DNA of 64,000 nt from Leptobrachium leishanense (Eukaryota > Chordata > Amphibia > Anura > Megophryidae), in contig CM019066.1 of the NCBI GenBank assembly GCA_009667805.1, positions 328,891,119 to 328,955,118 on the forward strand, given 5' to 3'. The position numbers and the translations under genes are program-made. Position 1 is the first letter of the stretch, and every line of letters begins with the position of its first letter. Below the pieces are notes generated by a model. That model did not search any database. It saw only the letters and a list, made by a program, of their open reading frames with translations, and had not been told where the DNA came from. This document shows positions 1 through 11,195 of this stretch, piece after piece.

Positions 1-1723
1 TCTGGGGGGCCAGAGGTTGAGATCCCTGAGTTAACAGGACACTCAAGACAAGGACACTGCCCCTGCACTCAAAGCCTTCAAAAAAAGTAGTTTTCTTAAA
101 ATCGGGTTTCACAAGTCGGCTTGTAATAAAATGACAAATAGCAGTGTGCTGACAGCCCCCACTAACGTATTTCACCAAATCCGAGGCTTTTCTAAAAAAT
201 TTAGATGTGATTTGTTGGAAAAAACGACATTATTATGTTTTTAACGTATTTGTAACCTTTTATGTAGGTCATCTTCTTCAGGTCAATATTAATTATTTTA
301 TGGTTTATTAATATATTACAGAAAAATTAAGAGTTAAATATTACAGTCAAAGAAATAATAAGAGTCGATATATATTACAAAATAAATATCTGCTTCCCAG
401 AAGTCCAGAGCACCGGATACGGATATGATAAATTTGACCAGAATTACAACAGTCCCAAGACGACAATAACCACATAAAGTCCATCAAGTGTTTCATTGTT
501 TAAATCTTAACTAATAAAAAAAAATCATTGTTTTTATTTTCCTATTCTTTCATATTACAGTACCCGCAACAATGATGCACTTTGATGTTAACGTTTTAAT
601 TAGTACTGCTAATTTTCAGGCTGAGTCTACGGCTTTCATGAGCTACATGATTCATGTTGGCTCAGTGGGGTTCTTCGAATTGTCTTGATGCTTTGTTCCT
701 GTGAGTATATGAGAAAGGAAACCTAAGATGTATTGATACATCCTCTGCATAGCTTTGAAAAGGTTTGTGACGTGGGTCTTCAGAAGCTGTTTTTAGTGAG
801 GATATTCTGGTTATTATTGATTTGACATGAACTTGGCCTGCGGCCCTGAGGGAATGCTCTGTGTGCATAATTTACTCTTCCTGTAATTGTCTATTTAACT
901 TGGCAATCCAAAATAATTTTTTCCTGTAAGAGAGACTGAGACGTCACTAGAGCATTGGTTAGATTAATTAATGAGGCATAATAATGCTCATATTAAAAAC
1001 TCATGAGATGATACCTTTCCCCGCTGTTTCCTGTCAACTTCCCTAAGAGATTTACATCATGCAGTAGGTATACATGAGTCATTAGTCTTAAAGACTATTC
1101 TGTCCTTTCATTTGACGTAAACATTGCAAAAAAAATAGGATATATAACTAAATAACCATCTGTTCTATTAAGTCCTTGACATTTTATTTTATTTCCTGTC
1201 AACAGAACGTAAAGGAAGTAAATATAATAACAGTAGCTAATTATATTGTTCCAGCATGTTTACTGATCAAAATATGTCTTTGTATATAATGTTCCCGGCT
1301 AATCATCTTCATCTTATTTTAGTCACACCCATGTTTTTTTTACCTTTAAGCCATAAATTTTGCTAAATGATGTTTTGTTCTCTTATAGAGGACACTATAA
1401 ATAGACAAAGTGAGCTGTGCCTTAGCCTGTGAAAGTATTTTCCCCCTCTATTCATTAAGACTAAGAGAGTGTTTTCAACTGTCCACGTTCACAAAACAGA
1501 ATGAAAACTGATTCTAGAGACGTATTTACTAAACATTTCCCCTTCTACAAAAATTGTAGTACTTGTTAATTGAAAATTTTAGTTCTATTTTCTTTTCTGT
1601 CATCCAAAGCGACACCATTTTTGTGTACATCACTCAAGTCAAGCCACCATTGTTTGACTAAAGCAACTGGGGTTATTAAATAGACCTTATATTTTAGCTT
1701 TAATGCCCCCCATGTAGTACATG
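1..1723. other. AT-rich sequence without a recognisable gene
   Basis: I see no coding region, RNA gene or clear transposon end here. The sequence is AT-rich with short A and T runs; the few short open frames lack any family signature or codon structure. Confidence 0.6.
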
Positions 1724-1731
1724 ACCTATAG

Positions 1732-2346
1732 CAGGGATGGCAAACCTTTTTGAGCCCGAGTGCCCAAACTGGATCGCTGAACCAACTTATGTGTCTCAAA
1801 GTACCAACCCCGCAATTAGACCCAAATACTGATTTATTTTAGAAAAAGCACTTCATACGACTGTTTGAATTATTTATGTGCTTAAGTCTTAGAAGAATAA
1901 TACAGTATAAGAAGATTAATATATTGCCCCAGCTCACACGTGGATATATATTGCCCCCAGCTCACACGTGGATATATTTACCCCCAACTCACACATAGAT
2001 ATATGCCCCCTGCTCACATGGACATATATTGGCCCCCTGTTCACTTGGTCCTCCCATCTGCACAGCAAGCTTCTTCCTCCCAGCGCGCGCTGGCAAATGA
2101 TGCTGCCCGGCCCCTCATAGAGATCCACTAGCCGTGATCTCGCGAGATCGGGGAGTTAACTACGCGATCTCGCGAGATCGCGGCTGGTGGACCTCAATGA
2201 GCAGCCGGGCAGCATCATTTGCCAGCGCGCGCTGGGAGGAAGACGTTTGGTAGGAGCGGCAGTGAGGCAAACCTATGGCTCGCATGCTGACACGGTCGGC
2301 CCCGCGTGCCAAGTGTGGCACGCATGCCATAGGTTCGCCATCACTG
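1732..2346. mobile_element. Non-autonomous hAT transposon (615 bp) with perfect 8-bp target duplication
   Basis: The element begins CAGGGATGGCAAACC and ends in a near inverted copy (GGTTCGCCATCACTG). It is flanked by the direct repeat ACCTATAG at 1724-1731 and 2347-2354. CAG...CTG ends with an 8-bp duplication are diagnostic of the hAT superfamily. No transposase is encoded, so it must have been mobilised in trans. Inside are short tandem units containing CCCCCAGCTCACACGTGGAT around 1925-2035 and a large CpG-rich palindrome at 2072-2243. Confidence 0.9.
2072..2243. repeat. Large CpG-rich palindrome inside the hAT element
   Basis: Two arms of about 80 bp face each other. Each carries CAGCGCGCGCTGG and GCAAATGATGCTGCC, and each ends toward the centre in TCTCGCGAGA (2138-2147 and 2168-2177). 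The centre is a short AT-containing spacer near 2150-2162. The arms differ by a few substitutions and small indels. The structure could extrude as a cruciform or form a hairpin RNA. It is internal to the transposon, not its terminal repeat. Confidence 0.85.
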
Positions 2347-2354
2347 ACCTATAG

Positions 2355-2694
2355 CTTCCTAGACATAAAGGGTATTCATAAAAGCAGGGCACATTATTTG
2401 TTTCTATATTGAGGTATAGCAGTGTGGTTTTCAGAGGCGCAACATCCTTAACGCGACTTTGAGTGTGAAGGGGTTATCTCAATTTTGCAATGTAATACAT
2501 TGAAAAGCACTCATTGGCATGAAAAACTCCCCACCAATTTTCACACATTTTTAAAGCCAGATTAGTGTGCCCCCTGAGGGGGAACAAATTTCACTGTCTT
2601 ATCTCTCTCCAGGCACCCTGTAGAGAGATAAAACAAGCTGCATATAGCAGCCCCAAAACCTCACTGTAAAAATATTCAACACATTACTCTTGCA
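2355..2694. other. Spacer, no gene seen
   Basis: This is single-copy-looking AT-rich sequence between two transposons. The phrase GTGAAGGGGTTA near 2466 resembles the end of the TTAA-flanked family seen elsewhere in the window, but no partner end is visible. Confidence 0.4.
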
Positions 2695-3294
2695 TAGTGA
2701 TGGGCCCAACACCCTGTGTTCGGTTCGCATTCGAACTCGAACACCCGAAAAAATTTGACCGCGAATGCAAACACAATGTCAACACCATTAAGGTCAATGA
2801 GGCTCGAACGTTCGAAAATGAAGGTCCCCTCCAAGAGGACATATATGCAAGATATTGGCCATAAAAGGTGTATGGGGCTCTGGGTACTGCCCTGGGGGAC
2901 AGGAGACAATGAAGAAAAAAAAAGTTTTTTTAACCCTTTCACTGCTGAGTGCTGAGCCATTTCACTGCTGTGCACTGAGCTCATTTTTACCACTTTTGCT
3001 CATGTTTAAACACGATTTGAAGCCATGGGAAATGTTTGACCAACAATGAGTGGGAAATGTTTGACCAAAAAGGAGTGGGAAATGTTTATGAATCCCATAG
3101 GCTTCAATGTTAAAAATATTCCCGTTTTAAATCAATATCTAATAAACCGTTTATTATTATATTCTGCAGTAAAGAGTCTCTTTATTTTTAGATTTTTTTA
3201 GGATCTTTTAAGCATTTTTTGGAATTTTTTGAAAAAAATATTTCTCGAACGTCCCGAAAAGTTCGAACCGATTCGGACTGGCAGCCCATCCCTA
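2695..3294. mobile_element. hAT-type MITE with TAG...CTA ends (600 bp)
   Basis: The ends are TAGTGATGGG and CCCATCCCTA, imperfect inverted repeats, with the 8-bp duplication CTCTTGCA at 2687-2694 and 3295-3302. The 5' part, rich in TTCG and CGAAC motifs, matches the right end of the large hAT at 15318-23004, so that element's family is a plausible source of transposase. The 3' half carries an AT-rich module (from about 3085) that recurs in a different MITE family. A 26-bp direct repeat, AATGTTTGACC plus GAGTGGGA, lies near 3036-3090. Confidence 0.88.
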
Positions 3295-3302
3295 CTCTTG
3301 CA

Positions 3303-4239
3303 TTACGACAGCCAGGGAGAGGGCAGAATACAGGGAGAGCTCTGGGGTCACTCACTTCTGTACAGGGATAAGATCCAGGGGGTTATAATGACTGAAAATC
3401 CCAGTACAGTACAGATACAAGGCGTTACTGTAATTTACATATACAGTTATTATGTCACATACAGATAATATTTTTATATTGTGCTGGAAATTTTTGGAAG
3501 CTGTACTTATCTCATTGTGATCACAACAAATAACCATAAGCAGAAGATCTGAACACTTTTATTATTTATCTTTATCACAGTAACAGTACTTTACACAAAG
3601 GCCATTTCTGCCTGTATGCTGATAATCCAGACCATGTGACATTGTTCGAGATAAGGGAAACCATCTCGAGTTCAGAGTCTTTCATTCTAACATTATCTCT
3701 GCAATGTATTAACGAATACATGAAAAATAAAATATGAGTGAACTTGCATCACGGTGCAGCAATCTTTGTGCAAAATTTCTGCTTTACCCTATATGTAATT
3801 GTTAACTTTGCATATAAAATTATGATAAAAAAATGTCAACAAAAATTGCTTGGTAGTGAATGGGGTTAAGCCACAACAATAAAATCTATAAACTACATAT
3901 AAACAAGCCAACCACTAAATCATTTAAAAGAAATGGGAACTTTGACTCATGCATTCGGAGGTTACTGTGCGGTTAGGGTTCCGAATTAGGAATCGAAAAT
4001 CTGAAGAAAAAAAAAACAGTTGAACTGGGTGACTTATCCGAACGACCATTTAGCATTGGAAATTATGCACAACAAAGCGAAAAAGGGGTCAATTATTATC
4101 TGTTAGTCACTTTGACAGAACATAACGGGAATTATGCCTGTTTCAGAGAAATGATTCATAATTCTCAATTTGGTTAAATCTCCTGTAACACCTATATTAT
4201 ATATTTAATATACTGTATGTTTATGGGTTTAGAAAAAAG
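3303..4239. other. Spacer, no gene seen
   Basis: AT-rich sequence with no open frame of a known family. TTGGTAGTGAATGGGGTTAA near 3850 resembles one end of the TTAA-flanked family but stands alone. Confidence 0.45.
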
Positions 4240-4244
4240 TTAGT

Positions 4245-4796
4245 TGTGATGTGCGTCACTTTGGACCTGAAGTACATGGGCCTAGAAATGTATTTGAGAG
4301 GTGCAGGCCTGGTGTTTCATATTGTTTCCCTGCTCTTTCCTTTGTTAAAGTCACCCTGTATCTACAATTTTAGATGCAGGGTGTTTGTGTTTTTGGTGCC
4401 CTATTCCCTGATGAATGTGTTATATTAATATTCCCTTATGTAGTTATTGTGGAGTCTCCTGCAGTGTAACTGTATACTGTATATGGTGTGCTGTTCTATT
4501 ACTTTGTTTTCACATGTTTCCATCACCCCTCCCCCCAGCAATGAGCTTAAACTGGATCACCATGCCACTTCTAATCTTTTGTTTCAATGCTGGGCGTGTT
4601 TCCATTGTTTCTGTACCCTCCCCTGTGTGTGTGTTTTACCAGTTGCAAAATGTAAATAAACTCAGTTTCTGTTTGATTTTCAACCTGCAAGGATCTCCTG
4701 TGTTTCATTGGGTTTTAGGCCAGAATCAGTACTCCTGCGGGATAGTGGCAGCAAAGGGGAGCAGTCTGCATGTGGACAGGGATCACCCACGTTACA
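4245..4796 (+). mobile_element. Solo LTR (552 bp) with 5-bp target duplication
   Basis: The sequence starts TGTGATGTG and ends ACGTTACA, giving the TG...CA ends of an LTR, and is flanked by TTAGT at 4240-4244 and 4797-4801. A polyadenylation signal AATAAA at 4655-4660 followed by GT/T-rich sequence fits the R/U5 part, which also sets the plus orientation. There is no adjacent primer-binding site or coding region, so this is what remains after recombination between two LTRs. The 5-bp duplication suits Ty3/Gypsy, but a retroviral origin cannot be excluded. Confidence 0.75.
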
Positions 4797-4801
4797 TTAG
4801 T

Positions 4802-5228
4802 AAATAGGCATGATCTGGAGAACAGGCATGTTAGTAATGTTTGTGGGTCAGGGAATATTTCTGGTTCAAGGTTTAGTGTTTGGGTTCTTCCAAAAGACCT
4901 GGAAATGCTTCTCTGTACTGTTGGTTTGATGCTTCACTGTATGACATTTTATGACCAATAAATGCAGAAATCCAACTAAGTCTAAGGGTTGACATACTTT
5001 TACTTGACACTATATATATAACATGGAAATATAAAGGATTCTTGATCTCTGACGTATAGTCAAAGGGTACATGCCAGTCCTCTGCTATATGCTTAGTTTC
5101 TCTTAACAAATTTTTCCATATATCACTTTTTGCTGAACCAATTTTAGTCAATAGTTGAGCTCTACTCAACAGCCAACTAGAATCAAACATGCTTTCCCTT
5201 GTTGAAGTTCAAGATGGCTACATCTGAT
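4802..5228. other. Spacer, possible Tc1 relic end
   Basis: No gene is seen. The phrase ATACTTTTACTTGACACTAT near 4995 resembles a Tc1/mariner terminal repeat, but no second end or transposase frame is visible. Confidence 0.3.
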
Positions 5229-5831
5229 GTTTAGGGATTGGCTGCCGGTTCGATTCGAAGTTGAGTTCGAATCGAACATCGGCTGTTCGAAAGTTCAACG
5301 AACTTCGAATTTTTTGCGATGTTTGCGACAAGTTCGACCGTTAGTGAAACGCTGTTTGCAAAAAAACTACTGAACGAAAATGTCTGGACTTTACACATAA
5401 CATCCAATGAATGAATGAAAATAAAAAGGACTGTTACAGAAGAATGAAAATATGATTAAAAAAAACGGAAAACATTTTTTTGCAAAAAAAATTCCAAAAA
5501 ATGCTTAAGAGATCCTAATAAACAGTTTGTTAGATATTGAATTAAAACAGGAATATTTTTAACATTGAAGCCTATGGGATTCGCCTGAATAAACCTGACG
5601 AATGAAACCACCAAACAGCAGGGCATTTCGGCAACTTTTCACTGCTGATTTTTGTTCTCTGAATAGACGAAGCATTGCTTTTTTATGGGGATTTCACTGC
5701 CCTCAAACAGGCAACATTTGGCGAACTGCCTCCTCTCTGAATAGCAGGATGGCCAGGAAAGGTAACCGTACGCTGAATTTCAGTGTTCGGTTACTTTTCG
5801 ACCACAATTCGGATCTCTTTGAATAAACCTG
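5229..5831. mobile_element. Chimeric MITE remnant: hAT-like left end joined to CAGG-type right end
   Basis: The left part (TTAGGGATTGGC then TTCG-rich sequence) looks like the TAG...CTA hAT ends seen at 2695 and 15318. From about 5380 the sequence follows the interior of the element at 27239-28141, including the AT-rich module, and it ends TCTTTGAATAAACCTG, the right end of that second family. No target duplication flanks it. It could be a true hybrid transposon or a nested insertion followed by deletion. Confidence 0.55.
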
Positions 5832-5889
5832 TTAGATTTTCAGTGTCGTGCACCACAGACTGAGATACAATTTTTCTTCACTTGAATGT

Positions 5890-6030
5890 GGCAGGTGCAT
5901 ATAATTTCAATATTTGACTGCAGGGTCCAACCCTGCACTCTTCCACAATACCTCAGAGTGGTTTCGGTGTGAAGGCAGTAGCTGGCAAAAGCACAGTATT
6001 TGGCTGCACTGACCCATGTACCGGATGCAT
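5890..6030. repeat. Single unit of the hAT 140-bp subterminal repeat
   Basis: The sequence around GGGTCCAACCCTGCACTCTT and CCACAATACCTCAGAG matches the units of the tandem array at 21375-22430. Only one unit is present, so this is a fragment of a related hAT copy. Confidence 0.65.
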
Positions 6031-6200
6031 ACAGGGCAGCCATCAGAAATGATGGGGCACCTTACTGAACTTCACGATGGGGCCCCCCTGTAAACTTCCT
6101 CACCCGTAACAGCTTTTCACCCCCTTACAAAACAAAAAAAGGACATCACAGTTCCACAGCAATAAAACTCACAGTAATGTTTGGTGTGTATGAGCGTATC

Positions 6201-6660
6201 TGTCAGGTATGGGGCTCAGAGGGGCCCCGCCACCCGGCGGCGCCATCGACAAGCCAGGTGCCAGTAGTTGTGCCTGCTTCCGGAGCTTGCAGGGCTGGTC
6301 AGAAGGTGGGGCGCGGCAAGATGACGCACACCCGCCGGGTTTAAATACAGACAGCGCGATCCAGATCATCGCCCTGTCGTGGAGTTTGCTTCCCTCAGTG
6401 CTGAGTGTCTCCTGGCGATTCACTACATGGTTGAATTTTCAGTCTCCGTTGTTTCCTGGCTTGTATGAGAACCACCCCTGTGTACCATTCCTTGGGTATT
6501 CATTGACCAATCTAACTCTGATTGATTTTTGGCTTATATGATAGATACCCCTTGTGTACCGTTTTGGCTTTCCCTGACCACTCTAACACTGGTCGATTTG
6601 GGCTTGTGTTAGAATGTGTCCTTGTATACCGTCTGGTCTATTTCAGGTATACCCTGTCCT
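6201..6660 (+). mobile_element. Probable LTR fragment, 3' end lost
   Basis: It opens TGTCAGGTATGGGG, which resembles the TGTCAG start of the Gypsy LTR at 38507. It has a GC-rich U3-like stretch and a TATA-like TTTAAATA at 6340-6347, then three or four diverged tandem units of about 70 bp containing TTGTGTACCGT and TGACCACTCTAAC. The LTR described at 38507 has the same order: TATA-like box followed by tandem repeats. No matching 3' terminus or target duplication is found, and the sequence runs into other repeats near 6660. Confidence 0.45.
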
Positions 6661-7384
6661 GTGTGTTGGTCAAACATTTCCCACTCGTTGTTGGTCAAAC
6701 ATTTCCCACTCATTGTGACTAATTCGAGTTTTGTCGTTCCGTGTTTGGAAGTTGCTTCAAAATCCATTAAAACATTGGCAGGTAAATTCTGTCCAGGAAG
6801 CTGCTTCCCGTTATGTATATTCCCAAAAATGGCTGGATGTAGAACACAGTATACTGTATGTAGTCTGCAGGAGCTGTAGAGCCAAACGTTACTGCATTAA
6901 AGCGTCATCGTTGAAAACTATTTCTAAGTATAATGTCTCCTCTCAAATATTAATCACAGAGTAAAAAAAAGAAGCCTTTGTGAATTTTACAGGGAATGTT
7001 TTGCACATCTCTACTGATAAATTATCTGGTTTATATTATGTAAGCATGCCTATAAAACGTATTTATCAGCCTCGTAGTGCTTGCAAACTGACTTTCCAGA
7101 TGTGGTTCCTTAATTGGGTGTTTTATTACCGAACTTCCCTATCACAACGTAAACTGACTAACTCAAAAGACTTCATATGGAGTATAAATGCATTTAGCTC
7201 TTCTTGACTGTGTTTACCTATATGAATTCTTATCTCAATGTAGAGTCAAAATATGACTACATGTGCAAATTGCAGGAAGAGCAAACCTCTGCTATAATGG
7301 CAAAATAACAACGCTGTCTGATTGCACATGATTTCTCAGATCGTTTTTGGCAGTTTTGGAGGAAGGATTCACAAGAATTTTTCT
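6661..7384. other. Spacer, no gene seen
   Basis: This begins with two copies of a 26-bp unit (TTGGTCAAACATTTCCCAC) also found, inverted, in the element at 2695. The rest is AT-rich and unassigned. Confidence 0.4.
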
Positions 7385-7598
7385 AAAGGGTCTATTTACA
7401 AAGCACCGAAATTGCGGGCACTTTTGGTGCTTTGTGTTTTGCTGCACTTCGTCAATTCCATTTCGCCGAAAATAGGTTGAATTCACTATTTAGAGATTCT
7501 CCCATTTATCTCACTTTCCAAATCAGCTATTTGGTCTTGAATGTTCTCATCTCCTGCCAATTCTCTGGAGTTTTACCTTTCTTTGAATAGACCTGTAT
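7385..7598. mobile_element. Fragment of the CAGGGTTATTC MITE family
   Basis: AGGGTCTATTTACAAAGCACCG at the left resembles the start of the copy at 63131, and TCTTTGAATAGACCTG at 7583-7598 is the family's right end. The interior from about 7489 matches the short 170-180 bp copies at 29005, 31466 and 51175. It is probably two overlapping or recombined copies. Confidence 0.6.
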
Positions 7599-9140
7599 AT
7601 AACTTTATCATGTTTACTGTATCTGACAAAAAGGCCATTTTTGCCTGTATGACAATGATGCAGTCCACGTGTGAAATTGTGCAGGGTAAGGGTCACCATC
7701 TAGGGTTTATAACCTTTCATTCCAGCAATATTTCTGTAAAGGATAAACAAATATATGACCAGATTTACACAACTTAAAATTTGTAACTATCTCAGAAAAA
7801 CAATTTCTGCCCCAAAACTGTATTATACCCTATATTTGTTAACTTAGCATTCCGTATTTCAAATAAATGTTGTGATAATAATTTTTTTAATTTCTTTAGC
7901 AAAACGTGGATTAAATAAATTATTTGCGGTATTGGTCTTTCAGTGCTGTTTTAAAGTTTATTAGCAGGGCAGTAAACAAAACAAAATGTAACACAACGCA
8001 ACATGAAGTGGGAGGCTGATGGGAGGTGCCAGTGGTTGAACACAGGAGCAGGAGACGAAAGCAGTAAGTGAGAGCAGCAACAGTAAACTGCGTAGATTAG
8101 TATTATTATTATTACCATTAAATACTATTCTAGTACACTTCCACGCTGCCGGGGTCAATCATTTGGCATACGTTGGCGTATTGGTCTTTGTACTCTGTCT
8201 CCAAATAACGTCAGAGGTGGATCTTTATCCAAGCAGTTGGTCTCCGTTGCCCTATGACCCAAAGCAGCATCTTGTGTCTCATGGGGAATGTGCAACCTTG
8301 TGCCAATTGCTATTATTTTAACTTATTAAATAATTTGATTACTTTGAAAATAATTAGGGTACTTGTCTTGGCTGGAAACGTATGACCACAAACACTGAGA
8401 CTGGGTGGCAAAAACTAGCAAGTACAATAAAAATAATTTATGTTACCAGAAGTAGACCTTTTTTTTTTTTCCTCTTTGACACATTCTTTTTCTAGCAGGT
8501 CCTATTGAATGATCATTAGCACCTGAGCCTTTCTTACCCTCACCATAAAATGATACGCACACCTGAACATATGGCAGTTTCTGATCATTGCTCCCTCCGT
8601 CACATGGTGGCAATTTACTTTCTGAATAATATAAATAGCAATCTTCTTACTTCAAATGTTTGGTAACATTAATTACGTCTCCATCTGGGTACGTAACAGA
8701 TTTATTGTTTTTTTTAAGCTATACTGTCTGTTTGTAAGAGTGAAACATGGCCGACAGATTTAATGACCTTACAGTAAAAGACATCATTGTATTTTGTAAA
8801 TAATTTAGAAGAACGGAATTGAGCCCTAGTTAGTGGAGGACGGAAGGGAAGTCTGTTACATTGGACAAGTTAAGCAGCACTTTTTATTACTTGGTCGATA
8901 ATGATCTTAGGCTGTTTATTGTGCATGAACAATGGGTTGATGCCTTTTGTTCAGTTTTATTCACCTGTTTTCCATCTGCAAAAGCGTTCACTAGCATCAC
9001 ACACAGCACTCCGAGGAACGGTCAGTGGTTAGGTCCTGATTTTAACGGCGGAATTCTAATATTTGAGTTTTTGATGCATTATTTGTTGGACTAACATACA
9101 TTAAATCCTGGCCAGATCCTCTTTATTTTAATTTTTTTTA
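7599..9140. other. Spacer, no gene seen
   Basis: No coding, RNA or transposon signature was recognised over about 1.5 kb. It contains A/T homopolymers and is probably single copy or very old repeat. Confidence 0.5.
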
Positions 9141-9157
9141 TTTATTTTTTATCGTAG

Positions 9158-9420
9158 TATATAACCAGCCAAAGAAAAATAAAAAAAATCAACCCGTTAA
9201 AATAGTTATACATAGTTATATAGGCTGAAAAAAGACATGCGTCCATCGGGTTCAGCCTCTCCCACATAACCTTCTGCTGTTGATCCAAAAGAAGGCAAAA
9301 AACCCAGTCTGAAGCGCTCGCCAATATGCAACATACTGGGAAAAAAATCCTTCTTGACCCCAGAATGGCGTCAGATTTCTCCTTGGATCAAGAAGCTTTT
9401 ACCCACATATTAAATATTAT
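9158..9420. repeat. Dispersed frog-type repeat, copy 1
   Basis: The block with CATAGTTATATAGGCTG, AAAAAAGACATGCGTCC and CAACATACTGGGAAAAAA recurs nearly identically at 55558-55720. I associate this sequence with anuran genomes, where it is abundant, but cannot name its class from the sequence. No target duplication was identified. Confidence 0.7.
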
Positions 9421-9482
9421 AACCCTTAAACGATAAACTTTTAAAAGTAAGATATCCATATACGTGAGCAAAATATGTAATT

Positions 9483-9623
9483 ACAAGTATTTATAGAGTG
9501 CCAGCAAATTCCGTAGCATTGCACGATGGATAGAACGAAACAAACCAAATTAACAATATCAAGTTGGACACAATGAGAATGATTGGGAAAAGAGGACCCT
9601 GCTCAAGAGCTTACAATCTAAGA
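9483..9623 (-). mobile_element. L2-type LINE 3' end or L2-derived SINE, minus strand
   Basis: Read on the minus strand it runs AGATTGTAAGCTCTTGAGC to a TTTATAAA-like end with a TGTAAT-type tail. This is the same layout as the 3' terminus of the L2-like LINE ending at 48977 (AGATTGTAAGCTCTCGAGC ... GCGCTTTATAAATAC). There is no reverse transcriptase, as expected of a 5'-truncated copy. A hAT MITE has landed in its distal part at 9624. Confidence 0.7.
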
Positions 9624-9805
9624 CAGTGTTTCCCAAACCTGTCCTCAGGACCCTCAACCAGGCCAGGTTTTAAGGATTACCTTAGGGAAATGCAGATTGA
9701 ATCCTGCAATCGCTGAGCAGCAAATCATATCACCTGTGCTGTGCTTCAGTTATCTGTCAAACCTGACGAGGCAGAGGGACCTGAGGACAGGTTTGGGAAA
9801 CACTG
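9624..9805. mobile_element. Short hAT MITE (182 bp), copy 1
   Basis: The terminal inverted repeats are about 26 bp, starting CAGTGTTTCCCAAACC and ending GGTTTGGGAAACACTG. The 8-bp flanks ATCTAAGA (9616-9623) and ATCGAAGA (9806-9813) differ at one base. A relative with a perfect duplication lies at 29584-29761 and a truncated one at 29239-29381. Confidence 0.88.
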
Positions 9806-9813
9806 ATCGAAGA

Positions 9814-10159
9814 TTTTATGTTTTAAAATGGTGTCCAGAGACATATTGTGCATTAACCCTTTCATTATGAAGCGCTTTTTGCTGAAATAAAAATATCAAA
9901 ATAACTATTTGAAGCACGGGATGTGTAGTTGACTCCTAAAAGACGAGTAAAATAGTAATTTTGCATAAAGGTTGTTATATTGAGATCATTAAAATTTTAT
10001 TGTAAATTTGCTCATTTTTTATTTTCTCGTATCCGTTTATTGTTTACAGAGATATTGCTGGGATGATCGGTTCTAAATTCTAGATGGCGTCCCTTATCTT
10101 GCACAATTTCACATGGGGTCTGCATTATTAATGTACAGGCAGAAATAGCCTTGTATCAA
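9814..10159. other. Spacer, no gene seen
   Basis: AT-rich sequence. TTAACCCTTTCATTATGAAG near 9855 is reminiscent of a TTAA-flanked family end, but no partner is identified. Confidence 0.4.
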
Positions 10160-10312
10160 ATACAATTATTATTATTATTAGTGTCATATTTTACGTAGCG
10201 CCAACAGTTTCCGCAGTGCTTTACAATAAGGGAACGAGATAAACGGACATATGATGGAAACAAGAGGTGTAGAGGGCACTGCTCATAGGATTTTACAATC
10301 TAGAGGGATTGG
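10160..10312 (-). mobile_element. L2 3' end or L2-derived SINE, minus strand, with TTA repeat tail
   Basis: It starts with (TTA)n and GTAGCGCCAACAGTTTCCGC and ends with TTTTACAATCTAGAG. This is the reverse complement of the L2 3' layout (AGATTGTAA ... GCGGAA...GGCGCTA). It is a short 5'-truncated copy. Confidence 0.65.
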
Positions 10313-11187
10313 GGTTGGGGAAGACAAGATAAATGTGATAACAATTTTTTTAATATTTTTTTGTAATTAAACCTAAGTAAACTTACAATTTTCTACAATT
10401 TAAAAAAATATAAAAAAATTTAGTCCTTGTCCCACTTACAATATGTTTTTTTTTTTCCATCCACTTGTAATATAGATTCCACAATGCAGATGCTCATTCA
10501 GTGTTGCGTAAATAACCCCGGAATACATGTCACCATGGTAAATCACTGCAATTATTTGAATAATTAGGATACTCTTTTAGTAGCCACTGGAGTTTCAATG
10601 CTCGGTGGGAAGTTAAATAACATCCATAAAACATTACTTGTTCCAACATGTGTGACTTGCATTGTAAATTCTCATTTGGACATCTTGATTTTAATCTTCC
10701 CACTACTTCCTAAATCTCCCCATCATAGGTATGCAGCTGTTAAACATTTGGCACCTGTAAAATACCTTTGAGTCGGTCCAGACTACCAGCAGGGTTTATT
10801 GGCAATGGAGGTGACGGTTAACTTTAAAGATTCTTGTTCAAATGCAGTATTTTTTTTTTACAGTTTCAATGAGCCATAGAGGTGCCATAGTTAAAGTTCC
10901 TAACAGAAGGGTCTATATCTTAGCTAGGGGAAGCCGTCTGACCCCTCTTTAAACATAATTCTTCCATTTAATGAGAATGTCAAATCTGGTTTTCTTGGGT
11001 ATAGGTTATAAATATTTAAGAACAAATGTTTTAAGTAGATCAAGGTGATGCAGGTCCAGACTCCACAGCCATTCCAAGAGCAATTACGTGATCATTGGTT
11101 TTTCAGTATATGCTAACTCCCAACCAGCAATGTGTATGTGTGTATTCGTGTTTTTTTTATTGAATTTCGCTGAAATATGGGTGTCTG
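10313..11187. other. Spacer, no gene seen
   Basis: AT-rich sequence; no recognised feature. Confidence 0.45.
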
Positions 11188-11195
11188 GTTTAAGC

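Noticed and set aside
4990..5025. Second Tc1 element end near 5.0 kb
   Set aside because: Only one short terminal-like phrase is visible; no partner end or transposase remnant.
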